Below are positions 9,101 to 17,936 of a stretch of 64,000 nt of DNA, one piece after another. Within the stretch, counting starts at the first letter, position 1; each line of letters opens with the position of its first letter. Position numbers and translations under genes: made by a program. The DNA comes from Pedococcus cremeus (GTDB lineage Bacteria; Actinomycetota; Actinomycetes; Actinomycetales; Dermatophilaceae). The DNA lies in assembly GCF_900111375.1 (NCBI RefSeq), contig NZ_FOHB01000004.1, positions 431,066 through 495,065 of the forward strand, in the 5' to 3' direction. Under the pieces are notes generated by a model. It worked only from the letters and a program-made list of their open reading frames with translations, was not told the origin of the DNA and made no database searches.

Positions 9101-12100
9101 GGTGGGCACGACCGTGACCGAGGCCCTGGACGGGTCGAACAGGCCGTTGGTGATGCCGTAGGTCAGGTGCTGCACCCCCTTGCCAGGGTCCTGCACCGTC
9201 GTGGAGAAGTAGGTGTTGCGCTCGTCGACCTTCCACTTCGCGAGGTCGGCCTTGTCGTTGAGGTCCTTGTACTCGAGCGAGACGGAGTCGCCGCGGGCGA
9301 TGAGGTCGTTCTCGGTGACGTCGACGGTCACCCGCTTGCCGGGCGCGGCCCGCACCTCGTCCTCGACCGCCACCGGCGGCTGCGGGTCGCCGGGCTGCAC
9401 GACACCGATGCGCACGAAGCCGGTGGAGGTGGCCCCGAACCGGTCGCGCACCCGGTAGTGCAGCACCTCCGTGCCGGCCGAGCGCGGGTAGGCCTCGTAC
9501 TGGATGGTCGAGGCGCCGAAGGAGGTGACGCGGCCGAGGGAGAGGTCGACGCTGTCGCCGTCCTCACCGACGAGACCGTCGACGGTGACGGTGTCGCCGT
9601 CGGGGTCCACGCCGGACGTGGGCACGGTGATGGTGAGCGGCTCACCGGCCACGACACTCGCCGAGAAGCTGCGGGCCCGGGGCGCCTGGTTCTGCTGCGT
9701 CGGGGTGGGCAGCGGCTTGACCGTGACGGTGACCCGGCCGGTCTGGGCCTTCTCCCGCATGCCGATCGGGTACACGGCGTACTCGATGACGCGGACCTCT
9801 TCGGTCTTGGGGTTGCGGTCCTCGGGCACGTAGCGGATCACGTTGCCGGACGCGAAGGCGTTGTCGGCGCCGTTCAGCACCTTGACCGACCCGGGGTCGA
9901 GCACGAGCGGGATGCCCTCGGCCATGCTGTCGTTGTCCATCACCGGGATGGTCACGCTGTCCTGGGCCCGCACCGTCGCCACGTCGTCCTGCACGATGGG
10001 CAGGGCGTCGTCGAGGGCCGCCCGCTGCGTCACGGCGACCTCGCCGGTGGTGCTCTTGGTGCCGTCGCTGACGGTGTAGGAGACGGTGCCGGTGCGCGGC
10101 TTGGCGCCACGGGTGGCCGGCTCGAGCGCCTCGATGCGCACCCAGCGACCCTTGTAGATAGAGGGGCGCAGCCAGGCGCTGCTGCTGTCGACCTTGACGC
10201 TGCGGGTGACGAGCACGTCGGCGCGGGGGCTGTAGTCGTTGGCCAGCACGTCGGTCAGCACCGGCGTCTGGTCGCGCAGGGTGGCCGCGTCGGGCACGGC
10301 CACCGGCGGCGCGTCGGGGTCGGGGTCGGACACCAGGTCGATGCGGATCCGGCCGGCGGAGACACCCGCACCGACCTGCGCCCCGTAGGTGAGCTCGTAG
10401 TGGCCCGGCGCCGCACCGGTGATGGTGACGACGCCGGTGTCGAGGTTGCTGTCGACGGTGAGGGGCCCCTGCGACGGCACCTCACGGGACAGCCGCATCC
10501 TGGCGTCGGGCTCGGTGGGGTCGGCGCCGGCGATGTCGTTGCCCAGCGGCTCGATCTGCAGCGGCTTGCCGACCACCCCGCGCACGACGTCGGGCTTGGT
10601 GTCGGGGGCGCGGAACTTGTCGTCCTTGCCGAGCACCTGCAGGCTCAGCCGACCGGCGGTCTGGTCCTGCCCGTCGCTGACGGCGTACTCCACGGACTGC
10701 GGGCCGTCCTTGAGCGGCGCGAGCACGTTGAGGCGGCCGAGCCCGTCGACCGAGCTGCCCTTGGCCGTCGCCTCGACCGTCACGGTGTCGCTCTCGGGGT
10801 CGCGCCAGTCACCGATGACCTGCACCGGGAGCAGCTTGCCGGCGTTGACGGGGTAGACCGCCTTGGCGAGCTTGGCCTGCCCGGGGCGCAGGTGGGGCGG
10901 GTTGTTCTCGCTCGGGCCGGCGATGCCGACGCGGACCGTGGCCTCCGACTTCTCGGGCGAGGTGCCGTTGTTCACCTTGTACTTGAACGAGAAGGACTGC
11001 TTCTCCGGGTTGCTGGGGATGGTGACGTCGACGCTCTGGCCGTCGGCGGCAACACTGACGCTGGCCCCCGGCAGGTCCGGCTGGGTGATGTCGTCGGGGC
11101 CGATGGCGAGGATCGCGCCGGTGGAGTCGGTGTCGTTGTCGAGGACGTGCAGCTTCGACGTGCGCCCGGCCCGGGCCTTGAGGTTGTCGGGCTCGGCCTT
11201 CGGCGGCTGGGCCGTCGACGCCTCGTCGATGAGGTTCTCGTCCTTCTTCTTGTTCTTGTTCTCGCGCTGCGGCGGTGGGATCAGCGAGTCCCAGTCGTCG
11301 ATCTTGATCGGCTTGCTGTCGAGGTCCCAGACCTCCCCGCCGTCGAGGTCGTTGAGCACCACGAGGCCGCGATTGGTCCGCAGCGAGACCCCGTCACGCA
11401 GTGACGCGGCACCCGTCCGCTCGATGGAGACGGCGGGCACGGCCTGTTCCTTGCCGCAGTTGACGTTGTAGTAGATCGTCGTCGCCGCGGCCCACGCCGC
11501 GTGCAGGCACGACCCGAGGCGCAGCGGCCGCGAGACCATGGCGCGCTCGGGGGCGGACCCCCCGGTGCCGGAGTCGGCGAGCGTGACGCCACCCTGGCTC
11601 GGGCCGTCGCCCAGGCCCACGACGTGCACCTGGTCGGCAGCCTGGAGCGCGACGTCGTCGGTCTTGGGACCCGGGTACTGCAACGCGGCATACGCCAGGC
11701 CGCCGGTGGTGACGGTGACGCCGCCGTTGACCGGCTTGTCGAGCCCCTCGGCGAACAGCTGGTCGCGCGAGGGGTCGTAGACGACCCACCGGTCACCGAC
11801 CGCGGTGATGTCGACGGCCTTGGTGCGCGCGGAGATGGTCGTGGTGACGGGCTTGGCGAAGCCGGTGGCGGTCGGCGCGAGCGAGACGACCTTTCCGGTC
11901 GCGCCGGAGACGGCGTGCACGCCGCCGTCGACGTCGACCGCCAGCGCGGCCACCCCGCCGACCTGGGCGAGCGGCTTGGCACCCGGCGAGAGGGCCTCGA
12001 GGCTGGAGACGCCCTGGCGGGTGTCGACCCGCTCGGCCCAGACCTTCCCGGACCTGGGGTCGACCATCGCCACGGTGCCCCCGCGGAGGTCGACGGTGCG

Positions 12101-12493
12101 GGGCACGAAGGTCTGCAGGTTGGTGGCCGAGGCGGGGGCGGGCACGGCCACGGCCGAGGCCTCGTCGAGCCGGCCGGTGCGGGTCTCGATCGGCACGAGC
12201 TGGCTACTGGCGAGCGAGAGACCGGCGACGGCGTCGCCGTCCTGCACCACGTCGAGCGGTGAGTCGCTGGCCGTGTTGGCCTTCACGCCGGCGTCGAACT
12301 CGCTCACGGCCTTGTTGAGGCGCGCGAAGCTGGCGTTCCTCGCCGAGGAGACCCACACCCCGCCGTCGTTGAGGTCGGCCTCGTGCACGGTCTCGCCCTT
12401 GGACGTGACCGCGGCCCAGGTCAGGCTCGAGGCCACCACCGCGACCGCGGCGGCGGACGCGATGCCCACCTTCCGGCCCTGCACCGGACTCAC
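6137..12493 (-). CDS. Giant membrane-anchored Ig-like / fibronectin III repeat protein
   Basis: A 2118-residue protein. An N-terminal uncleaved signal anchor (about residues 9-30) is followed by a 400-residue beta-rich head, then about eight Ig/cadherin-like repeats (roughly 435-1220) marked by the recurring DVLANDxD motif. A less clear region comes next, then at least four fibronectin type III domains (roughly 1545-2010) and a Cys-rich C-terminal domain (about 2020-2118, at least seven Cys). This is an extended surface fibre or adhesin-like molecule, held to the membrane at its N-terminus. The GTG start is three bases after the stop of the FHA-like gene. The context of kinase, phosphatase, FHA proteins and MoxR/DUF58 suggests that its export or assembly is phospho-regulated, which is inference. 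No LPXTG motif is seen. Confidence 0.88.
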   Translation of the reverse strand: MSPVQGRKVGIASAAAVAVVASSLTWAAVTSKGETVHEADLNDGGVWVSSARNASFARLNKAVSEFDAGVKANTASDSPLDVVQDGDAVAGLSLASSQLVPIETRTGRLDEASAVAVPAPASATNLQTFVPRTVDLRGGTVAMVDPRSGKVWAERVDTRQGVSSLEALSPGAKPLAQVGGVAALAVDVDGGVHAVSGATGKVVSLAPTATGFAKPVTTTISARTKAVDITAVGDRWVVYDPSRDQLFAEGLDKPVNGGVTVTTGGLAYAALQYPGPKTDDVALQAADQVHVVGLGDGPSQGGVTLADSGTGGSAPERAMVSRPLRLGSCLHAAWAAATTIYYNVNCGKEQAVPAVSIERTGAASLRDGVSLRTNRGLVVLNDLDGGEVWDLDSKPIKIDDWDSLIPPPQRENKNKKKDENLIDEASTAQPPKAEPDNLKARAGRTSKLHVLDNDTDSTGAILAIGPDDITQPDLPGASVSVAADGQSVDVTIPSNPEKQSFSFKYKVNNGTSPEKSEATVRVGIAGPSENNPPHLRPGQAKLAKAVYPVNAGKLLPVQVIGDWRDPESDTVTVEATAKGSSVDGLGRLNVLAPLKDGPQSVEYAVSDGQDQTAGRLSLQVLGKDDKFRAPDTKPDVVRGVVGKPLQIEPLGNDIAGADPTEPDARMRLSREVPSQGPLTVDSNLDTGVVTITGAAPGHYELTYGAQVGAGVSAGRIRIDLVSDPDPDAPPVAVPDAATLRDQTPVLTDVLANDYSPRADVLVTRSVKVDSSSAWLRPSIYKGRWVRIEALEPATRGAKPRTGTVSYTVSDGTKSTTGEVAVTQRAALDDALPIVQDDVATVRAQDSVTIPVMDNDSMAEGIPLVLDPGSVKVLNGADNAFASGNVIRYVPEDRNPKTEEVRVIEYAVYPIGMREKAQTGRVTVTVKPLPTPTQQNQAPRARSFSASVVAGEPLTITVPTSGVDPDGDTVTVDGLVGEDGDSVDLSLGRVTSFGASTIQYEAYPRSAGTEVLHYRVRDRFGATSTGFVRIGVVQPGDPQPPVAVEDEVRAAPGKRVTVDVTENDLIARGDSVSLEYKDLNDKADLAKWKVDERNTYFSTTVQDPGKGVQHLTYGITNGLFDPSRASVTVVPTPNYKNPPIAVDDVAKPKPGQDTALVDVLANDRDLDGDRSQLKVVKLLSPEGTIEGNQVRVKVLDHPHTVPYVIEDADGETAMALIYVPTGSDGSPFVVNGALIQMDKDSTKSVRLADYVKSPRSRVIGITSGETISASPRENLTAEADGKDGLTLRSSNGYVGPAAVMLEVSDQETVDQKDFRTAYVSIPVQVGPKVPLLRCPDYAVTVNAAGRARDIDIPTLCHAWVPPGMTLDDVAFDAKWEPEPRGVDLRQSGAGQRLVTVKAGADAPSSTNGRIRIQARGADEVSYVKVRVVGLESQAQAASANGTDNRDDPQSVAPPRMRPFTVTGLKAGSSQTVDLRGYLDSPLDKPACSIDSAAVTSGKGLSVSRSGCNLTVTASGEASGKGTVDVVVSDGPGRGAPGRGTVEMLGKPGAPTSVVAVADRVNGGTARVRWVPPAYDGGSPITSYTVSWRGAASDQKPCTASPCTITGLQDGKDYWFKVTATNAVGESPASAEYGPVQPDTLPNPVSGVRMTGRGDGRLDIAWNKPAQKGSEVTQYNVRVTDAASGSIKQQTVAAPALRATVTGLVNNHEQNVAVRARNRLGWGPFGPAVTMQSAGTPPAVGTPTLSPRGPGAAQSSEALKITWNEVSPNGPALTRYTVYRKIDGGAWSRLTTTSPGTRNADDSVPYDGRTYTYVVTATNGAGKESAKSNSASFRSVAPPVQPDAPNVTTPSANKGATAKVYLKDSRGSGYTRLQWQTNNGQGGYVSCGCAENATKQFSVTGLGTASQRMQVRVYNGVSWSPWSAYSNSYQPFGSTPAPGARASSVSGKTITYNWSQTTNGRPITKFEIWRGGSRLTTLSAGARSWSHTWPSYSTSYSVTIYAFSEAGRSPGTTLSGKTGAEPKKPSVTVLKGNSCSQRSCNTGNGSCSTSNCYWIAVRTADYPGGKQVTCSFTADGQSVSGWYNLTLGPNNYKESDNFYGFTGHTVTASCTGGVKDSIRW

Positions 12494-12496
12494 CAG

Positions 12497-13213
12497 CTAC
12501 TCCCCCTCGTCAGCGTCACCCGCGCCGCTGTCCAGCAGCGCGAGGTCGGCCTCAGTCACCAGCCTGGTCGACAGGGCGTGCTCGACGAGCCGCGCTTTGC
12601 GGTTGCTCGCGAGCTTCCCCGGGCCCCCGTGCAGTCCACGAGTACCAGCATCGGCCAGCTTTTGACACACGTTGTCCAGTTTTCGGTTGAATTTCGTGAC
12701 CTTCCAGCCCAGCCGCGCCGCCGCGTCCGCGGACGACGGGATCTGGCCGGACCCGGCATACGTGCGCCGGAGGAAGCCCTCGCAGAGGGCGACGATGAGC
12801 AGCTTCTGGTCGGGGGTGAAGGACACCCGGCCGACCGTGGTGTCGCCGGTGCTGTCGTCGGCGGCGGGGTCGGGCGCCACGGCCGTGAACACCGGGGTGT
12901 CGACCTCGATCTCGAAGTCGTAGGTGGTCGGGCCGGCGGTGAACCAGACGGTGAAGTGCTCGAGAGCCAGCGGCACCCGGGCGCCCGGCGACAGCCACGC
13001 CTGGAAGAGGCCCTTGTGGTCGGCGACGGTGGCGGTGATGGTGGAGCCGACGTTCGCCAGCCACCACAGCCCTCCGTCGTGCACGACCTGGAGGAAGGTG
13101 CGGTGCAGGTAGGGGTTGTCGTCGATCTCGACGTCGCCGGACCGGCCGATGGTGAGCGGGCGGTCCTCGGGCGCGATGAACCGCTCACCGCAGAAGTCGA
13201 CGGTGACACCCAC
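12497..13213 (-). CDS. FHA-like domain protein with C-terminal winged-helix-like region
   Basis: A 238-residue soluble protein. Residues 1-110 resemble an FHA fold (PLTIGRSGDVEIDD, then LHRTFLQVVHDGGLWWLANVGS), but the Ser/Arg/His phosphopeptide-binding residues are only partly kept, so phosphothreonine binding is uncertain. Residues about 135-225 look like a DNA-binding-type helical domain (FTPDQKLLIVALCEGFLRR, then a helix rich in Lys/Arg). It starts with GTG four bases after the kinase stop. It could be a signalling adaptor for the neighbouring kinase. I do not recognise a characterised orthologue. Confidence 0.7.
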   Translation of the reverse strand: MGVTVDFCGERFIAPEDRPLTIGRSGDVEIDDNPYLHRTFLQVVHDGGLWWLANVGSTITATVADHKGLFQAWLSPGARVPLALEHFTVWFTAGPTTYDFEIEVDTPVFTAVAPDPAADDSTGDTTVGRVSFTPDQKLLIVALCEGFLRRTYAGSGQIPSSADAAARLGWKVTKFNRKLDNVCQKLADAGTRGLHGGPGKLASNRKARLVEHALSTRLVTEADLALLDSGAGDADEGE

Positions 13214-13217
13214 GCCG

Positions 13218-14894
13218 CTACCCCGCCTTCTCGCAGGCCGGCTCCGACCAGACGGAGGACGCTCCGCTGCGCAGCACCTGCACCTGTGCGCACAGCTGAC
13301 GGCCCTTGCCGGTCTTGATCGTCTGCGACGCCGACTTCGGCAGCTGGAACCTCGCGTCCGGCAGCCCGTCGGTGGTCGGCGCCACCCGCAACCGGAAGGT
13401 GTCGGCCTTCTCGGCGCCGGGGTAGGACCAGGCGAACCGCACGCCGCCGGTCACCGCCCGGGCCTCGAGCTCCGGGGTCTGCGGCACGTCGAGGGCGGCG
13501 TCGTCAGTCGGGCCGGAGAGGGTCGGCGCCGACGGGGTCGGCGTGGGGGTGGCTTCGCCGCGACCTGCGAGCGCCCAGGCTCCGACCCCGACCAGGGCGA
13601 GCACGAGCACCCCGACGACGCCGAGCACCACCGCCGGGCTGAGGGTGGTCTGCGGCCGCTCGGCCGTCCCCGAGGCCGGGGCCTCGCCGGGGGCGGGCGC
13701 GATGTTTCCCGTGGAACCAGCGGCCTGCCGGGCGCGGGAGCGGTCGACCCGCACGGTGCCCTCGTCGGCGAGGTCGTCGTTCGGGGCGGCGGTGCTGCTG
13801 CCGGAGTGGGGGGTGACCCGGCCGGCGGCAGGGATGGTGGTCGAGCCCGACAGCGGTGCCGGGTATGCCGGGGGGCTGGGTCGCGCGGGCGCCGGCGCCT
13901 GGGCCTGCACCGCCTTGGGGGCGCGCACCCGGGTGCGGTCGTCGTCGCCGTCCTCCGGTCGCGGGCCGCTGTGGTCGGCGAGCGTCGTCTGGCCCTGCTC
14001 GTCGAGCACCACGATGGCGGTCCGGGCGAAGCGCTGCTCCTGCTCGACCGCCTGCAGGGCGCGCGCGAGCTGGAGCGCGCTCGCCGGGCGGGCCGAGGGG
14101 TCCTTGGCCATCGCGAGCGCGAGCAGCCGCTCGAGCGAGACCGGCACGTCGGCACGACCGGTGGCCGGCACCGGGGTCGAGCGGATGCGGGGCATCAGCG
14201 CGTATGCCGTGTTGTCACCACCCGGGACCTCGAACGGCGAGCGCCCCACGAGGAGCTGCCAGAGGGTGGCCGCGAGCGAGTAGACGTCGGCCCGCTCGTC
14301 GCCGTTGCTCTGCCCGAACAGCACCTCCGGCGGCGCCCAGGGGACCGAGACGCCGACGTCGTCACCGTCGTCGTCCCCGCCAGCGACGTCATCGCCCACG
14401 CCACCGTGGTGGCCGAGCTGGCCGGCGATGCCGAAGTCGGTGAGGCCGGGTGCGCCGTACTGGCTGACGAGCACGTTGGCCGGCTTGATGTCGCGGTGGA
14501 TGATGCCGGCCCGGTGGGCCGTCTCGACCGCGCTGGCGAGCTGGATGCCGGTGCGCAGCACCTCCTCCACCGTGAAGCGCTCGCGCCGGGCGCGGACGGC
14601 CAGGTTGGGTGGCGGGTAGTACTTCATCACCAGGTAGGGCCTGCCGTCGGCGGCGGTGTCGGCGCGGAAGACCTGGACGATGTAGGGGTGGTCGCCGAGC
14701 TGGGCCATGGTGTCGGCCTCGTCGGTGAACTGCTGGCGGATCGCCGGGGTCAGGCCCTCGCCCTTGAGCACCTTTACCGCCACGGGCATGCGCGGCATCT
14801 GCTGCTCGTAGAGGAAGACGTCGGCGTAGCCGCCGGAGCCCACCGGCTGCACGTAGACCAGGCCCGGGATCTCCGGGGGCACGGCGGTGCTCAC
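13218..14894 (-). CDS. Transmembrane serine/threonine protein kinase (PknB-type)
   Basis: A 558-residue receptor-like kinase. The N-lobe has GSGGYADV and the catalytic lysine in VAVKVLK, the C-lobe has HRDIKPANVL and DFG, and the APE-like segment is PWAPPEV, so all key residues for activity are present. A Pro/Ala-rich juxtamembrane linker leads to one transmembrane helix at about residues 420-445. The roughly 110-residue outside domain is FnIII-like and holds two Cys; it is not a PASTA domain. The GTG start overlaps the upstream FHA gene by GTGA. Likely substrates are threonines read by the nearby FHA domains, and the adjacent PP2C would reverse them. Confidence 0.93.
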   Translation of the reverse strand: MSTAVPPEIPGLVYVQPVGSGGYADVFLYEQQMPRMPVAVKVLKGEGLTPAIRQQFTDEADTMAQLGDHPYIVQVFRADTAADGRPYLVMKYYPPPNLAVRARRERFTVEEVLRTGIQLASAVETAHRAGIIHRDIKPANVLVSQYGAPGLTDFGIAGQLGHHGGVGDDVAGGDDDGDDVGVSVPWAPPEVLFGQSNGDERADVYSLAATLWQLLVGRSPFEVPGGDNTAYALMPRIRSTPVPATGRADVPVSLERLLALAMAKDPSARPASALQLARALQAVEQEQRFARTAIVVLDEQGQTTLADHSGPRPEDGDDDRTRVRAPKAVQAQAPAPARPSPPAYPAPLSGSTTIPAAGRVTPHSGSSTAAPNDDLADEGTVRVDRSRARQAAGSTGNIAPAPGEAPASGTAERPQTTLSPAVVLGVVGVLVLALVGVGAWALAGRGEATPTPTPSAPTLSGPTDDAALDVPQTPELEARAVTGGVRFAWSYPGAEKADTFRLRVAPTTDGLPDARFQLPKSASQTIKTGKGRQLCAQVQVLRSGASSVWSEPACEKAG

Positions 14895-16621
14895 GCGCCG
14901 ACCTCGAAGGTGAGGCTGACCTCGTCGGCCATCGTGAGGATGGTGCCGGGCTCGATGACCTGCTGGTCGCCGGGGCGCAGGCGCACGGGCACCTGACCGG
15001 GCAAGGCCACGGTGGTGCCGTTGGTGGAGCCGAGGTCGCGCACCAGCACGTGCCAGCCCTCGAGCACCACCTCGAGGTGGTTGCGGGAGATGTCGTTCTC
15101 CGGGCTCGGCACCTTCACCAGGTGAGGGCGGTCGGCCGCGGGCAGGTCGGCGCGCACCTTCGGAGACCGGCCGAGCAGCACCCCGCGGTCGAGGGTCACG
15201 ACGTCGCCGGTGGCCAGGCGCAGCACGCCGAGCGGGGGCCGGGCGGTCTGGAACGGCTGCTGCGGCGGGATGTCGCGTCCGCAGGTGCGGCAGGTCCCGG
15301 CGTGCGGCGGGCTGGGGTGGCCGGCCGGGCAGAGCACGGCCGGCACGAGCGGCCCGGACTCGACCTGCTGAGCGGCGAGCAGCGCGCTGCGGTCGACGGT
15401 GGCCTCGGCGTCGTCGGCGTCGTCCTCTTCAAGGGCCTCTGTCGCGGCGGGCTCCGGGACCCGGGTGGGCGGCGCCGGGTCGGCGACCGGGGCAGGCGGC
15501 GGGGCCATCGGGCGCAGGGTCGGCGCGGGTGGCGGTGTGTGCACGCCAGCGGGGCGCAGCGGCGTAGGAGCCGGAGCCTGGGTGGAGGAGGCGGACGGGG
15601 CGCCCTCCGGTGGCGCCGGGTGGGCGGGCTGGTCCACGGGGTGGGCGGGCTGGTCCGGAGGGCGGGCGGGCTCGTGCGCAGGGCGGCCGGGCTCGTGCGC
15701 CGGTTGGGGTGGCTCGGGCGGGGCGATGTTGGTGCCGCCGCTGCGCCACGGCACCGAGTCGATGAGCCCACCGGGGGTGGGCGGCGGCACGGCAGTCGGT
15801 GCGGCGGGTGGGGCCGGCGGCTGGCGCGGCGGTTCGAACGCCTGGGCCTGCGGCGGCGCAGAGGGACGAACCTGTGCAGTGTCTGTCGGCGGGGGCAGCG
15901 TCTGGTCGGAGCGCGAGGTCGGCTCGGTGAACCCTCCGGCGGCGGCCACCGGCGCCTGGCCGATGCCGGGCTCGGAGATGCTGTCCGTGTCGTGCGGTTC
16001 GATGTACCGCGGCTCGGCCGGGTCGGGGCGGCCGTGCTGGGTGGCGCCGAACAGGTGGTCGTAGCTGGGCAGCTCCTCGACCTCCTCGGCGTCGGAGCCA
16101 TGGGCGGTCGATGCTGCGGGCTCGGGGTCGGCGGAACGGCCGCGGCCGAGCCGGCTCGGGAGCCGCCAGCCGGAGGGTGCCGGCTGGGCAGGGGCCGGCG
16201 TGGCAGGGGCCGGCGTGGCAGCGGGCGCCGGGACGACAGGTGCCGGCTCGGGTTCGGGCTCCCCGGTGCGCAGGTCGATGCCGGTCGCGTCCCCCGGCGC
16301 GTCCTCGTCGGCCCACGGTCCCCGGCCGGTGGCACGCACGGTGACCTCGCCGGTGGGAGCCGAGACCGCGGCATACGCGCTGCCACGCACCACGACGCGG
16401 GCCGGGGTGCCCTCCTGCACGGCCACGAAGTCGGGTGCGGAGCGGACGCCGGCGCCGGCCAGCACGTCGAGCACCTCGTCGAGGTCACCAGAGGAGGCCG
16501 CTCGCCGCAGGTCGGGCAGCTGCGGGGCTGCGGCGTCCCAGCGGACGAGGACGTGCAGGCCGGCAGCAGTGATGCTGCTCCACCCCCGCTGCTCCTGGAC
16601 CGTCACCCCCGCCGTGCTCAC
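14891..16621 (-). CDS. FHA-domain protein with zinc-ribbon and Pro-rich linker
   Basis: A 576-residue protein. Residues 1-110 form a small conserved N-terminal domain. A long Pro/Ala-rich low-complexity linker spans about 130-430. A four-Cys zinc-ribbon-like module (CPAGHPSPPHAGTCRTCG) lies near 435-455, and a C-terminal FHA domain follows (GRSPKV, SRNHLEV, DLGSTNGT). The FHA core residues are intact, so phosphothreonine binding is expected. The architecture suggests a flexible cytoplasmic adaptor recruited by kinase-phosphorylated partners. Its GTG start overlaps the PP2C stop and its stop overlaps the kinase start. Confidence 0.85.
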   Translation of the reverse strand: MSTAGVTVQEQRGWSSITAAGLHVLVRWDAAAPQLPDLRRAASSGDLDEVLDVLAGAGVRSAPDFVAVQEGTPARVVVRGSAYAAVSAPTGEVTVRATGRGPWADEDAPGDATGIDLRTGEPEPEPAPVVPAPAATPAPATPAPAQPAPSGWRLPSRLGRGRSADPEPAASTAHGSDAEEVEELPSYDHLFGATQHGRPDPAEPRYIEPHDTDSISEPGIGQAPVAAAGGFTEPTSRSDQTLPPPTDTAQVRPSAPPQAQAFEPPRQPPAPPAAPTAVPPPTPGGLIDSVPWRSGGTNIAPPEPPQPAHEPGRPAHEPARPPDQPAHPVDQPAHPAPPEGAPSASSTQAPAPTPLRPAGVHTPPPAPTLRPMAPPPAPVADPAPPTRVPEPAATEALEEDDADDAEATVDRSALLAAQQVESGPLVPAVLCPAGHPSPPHAGTCRTCGRDIPPQQPFQTARPPLGVLRLATGDVVTLDRGVLLGRSPKVRADLPAADRPHLVKVPSPENDISRNHLEVVLEGWHVLVRDLGSTNGTTVALPGQVPVRLRPGDQQVIEPGTILTMADEVSLTFEVGA

Positions 16622-17409
16622 GCCCTGGACCCCGCCCCGTTCCGCGGTGCGGTGTCGACGTCGCCGTCGTCCTCGTCACCGGCGTCGAGCGCGACGACGA
16701 TGACGGTGACGTTGTCGCGACCGCCGGCCTCGACCGCGGCGCGCACCAGCGCCTCGGCAGCCTGCTGCGGGTCGTCGTGGTCGGTGACGACCTGCTCGAT
16801 GCGCTCGCGGCTCAGCTCGTTGGAGAGGCCGTCGGAGCAGAGGACGAAGCGCTCGCCCGGGTGCGGTGGGAACACCCAGACGTCGGGAGTCGGGGCAGTC
16901 TCGGTGCCCAGGGAGCGGGTCACGACGTTGCGCAGGGGGTGGCGGGCCGCCTCCTGCTCGGTGATGAGGCCGGCGTCGACCATCTCCTGCACCTCGGAGT
17001 GGTCGACGGTCACGAGGCTCAGCTCGCGGCCGAGCATGCGATAGACCCGGGAGTCGCCGACGTTGAAGACGGCCCAGTGGTCGCTGCCGCCGGCCGAGAC
17101 CACGGCCAGGCCGGTGGCGGTGGTGCCCATGCCGGTCTGCTCGGGGTGGCGGGCGACGGACTGCAGGATGCGGGCGTTGCACTCGGCCAGGCCCGCCACG
17201 AGGTCCTCGGGGCGCAGCCGCTCGCGGCGCAGCAGGCCGGCCATGGTCTCGACGACGATGCCGCTGGCGACCTCACCGGCCGCATGGCCGCCCATGCCGT
17301 CGGCGACCACGAAGAGCGAGTCCTCGGCGAGGAGGCTGTCCTCGTTGTGCTGGCGCACCCGACCGACGTCGGTGGCCGCGCCCGCGCGCAGCACCATGCT
17401 CGAGGCCAT
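16618..17409 (-). CDS. PP2C-family serine/threonine phosphatase (PstP-like)
   Basis: A 263-residue metal-dependent phosphatase. It shows the PP2C motifs RQHNEDS, DGMGGHAAG, GDSRVY, SDGLSNEL and GGRDNVTV, with the metal-binding Asp residues intact. The open frame extends further upstream, but that stretch overlaps the preceding gene and has no PP2C similarity, so the ATG at 17409 is chosen. It overlaps the upstream TGA by one base. The enzyme presumably dephosphorylates targets of the kinase two genes downstream. There is no transmembrane segment, unlike mycobacterial PstP. Confidence 0.92.
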   Translation of the reverse strand: MASSMVLRAGAATDVGRVRQHNEDSLLAEDSLFVVADGMGGHAAGEVASGIVVETMAGLLRRERLRPEDLVAGLAECNARILQSVARHPEQTGMGTTATGLAVVSAGGSDHWAVFNVGDSRVYRMLGRELSLVTVDHSEVQEMVDAGLITEQEAARHPLRNVVTRSLGTETAPTPDVWVFPPHPGERFVLCSDGLSNELSRERIEQVVTDHDDPQQAAEALVRAAVEAGGRDNVTVIVVALDAGDEDDGDVDTAPRNGAGSRA

Positions 17410-17936
17410 CAGCGTTTCACTCGCACGGTCTGCATCACCTGTTGGATCGCGGCGTACTCGGACTCGGCGTCGGGGCCGCCGACCGACCCGGTCACCTGGA
17501 TGAGGTCGACGACCTGGCCGCGCCGGGCGCCGGCGAACAGGTGGGCCTGCACGACGTCGCCGATGGCCTGGTCGGTCCACGAGACGTTCACGCCGACGAA
17601 GGGCACGCGCTCGATCTCGACCTCGAAGGGGGTCTCCATCTCCCCGCCGTCCTGCCGGGCGACGTAGGCCGCCAGCTCACCGAGGGCACGGCCGATCGTG
17701 AACTGGTTGGAGCGGGTGAAGCCGCGGACCACGACGTTGGGCGCGAAGGCGCTCTCGCTGGCGGTGCGCCGGGCGGCGAGCAGGGTGCCGGCCACGCGCA
17801 CGGGCGACCAGTCGGCCGGGATGTCGACGGCAACGGTCGGCGGACCGGGGAACTGGGGGCTCGGGTAGGCCAGCGTCTGCACGCCGGCGGCACTCGAGGC
17901 AGCTGCACCTGTCACGGTGCCCACGCCTGAACTCAC
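17409..17936 (-). CDS. LpqN-like small protein, first gene of the envelope operon
   Basis: A protein of about 175 residues with one compact alpha/beta domain (VAVDIPADW, FAPNVVVRGF, QVVDLIQVTGSV) that resembles the LpqN/LpqT family. It has no signal peptide or lipobox, so it would be cytoplasmic unless exported another way. The GTG start at 17936 is chosen because GGGAGGAG sits about eight bases upstream. The longer open frame to 18119 runs through the regulatory region and has no protein-like character. It leads the minus-strand operon. The family assignment is by fold-like pattern only. Confidence 0.6.
   Translation of the reverse strand: MSSGVGTVTGAAASSAAGVQTLAYPSPQFPGPPTVAVDIPADWSPVRVAGTLLAARRTASESAFAPNVVVRGFTRSNQFTIGRALGELAAYVARQDGGEMETPFEVEIERVPFVGVNVSWTDQAIGDVVQAHLFAGARRGQVVDLIQVTGSVGGPDAESEYAAIQQVMQTVRVKR

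Noticed and set aside
13704..13717. parS-like sequence GTTTCCCGTGGAAC in the kinase gene
   Set aside because: Two mismatches to parS in a different pattern from the variant sites, far from the origin cluster; probably chance.
17410..17580. N-terminal extension of the PP2C phosphatase
   Set aside because: The extension overlaps the upstream gene in another frame, is Arg/Pro-rich, and the PP2C domain starts right after the ATG at 17409.
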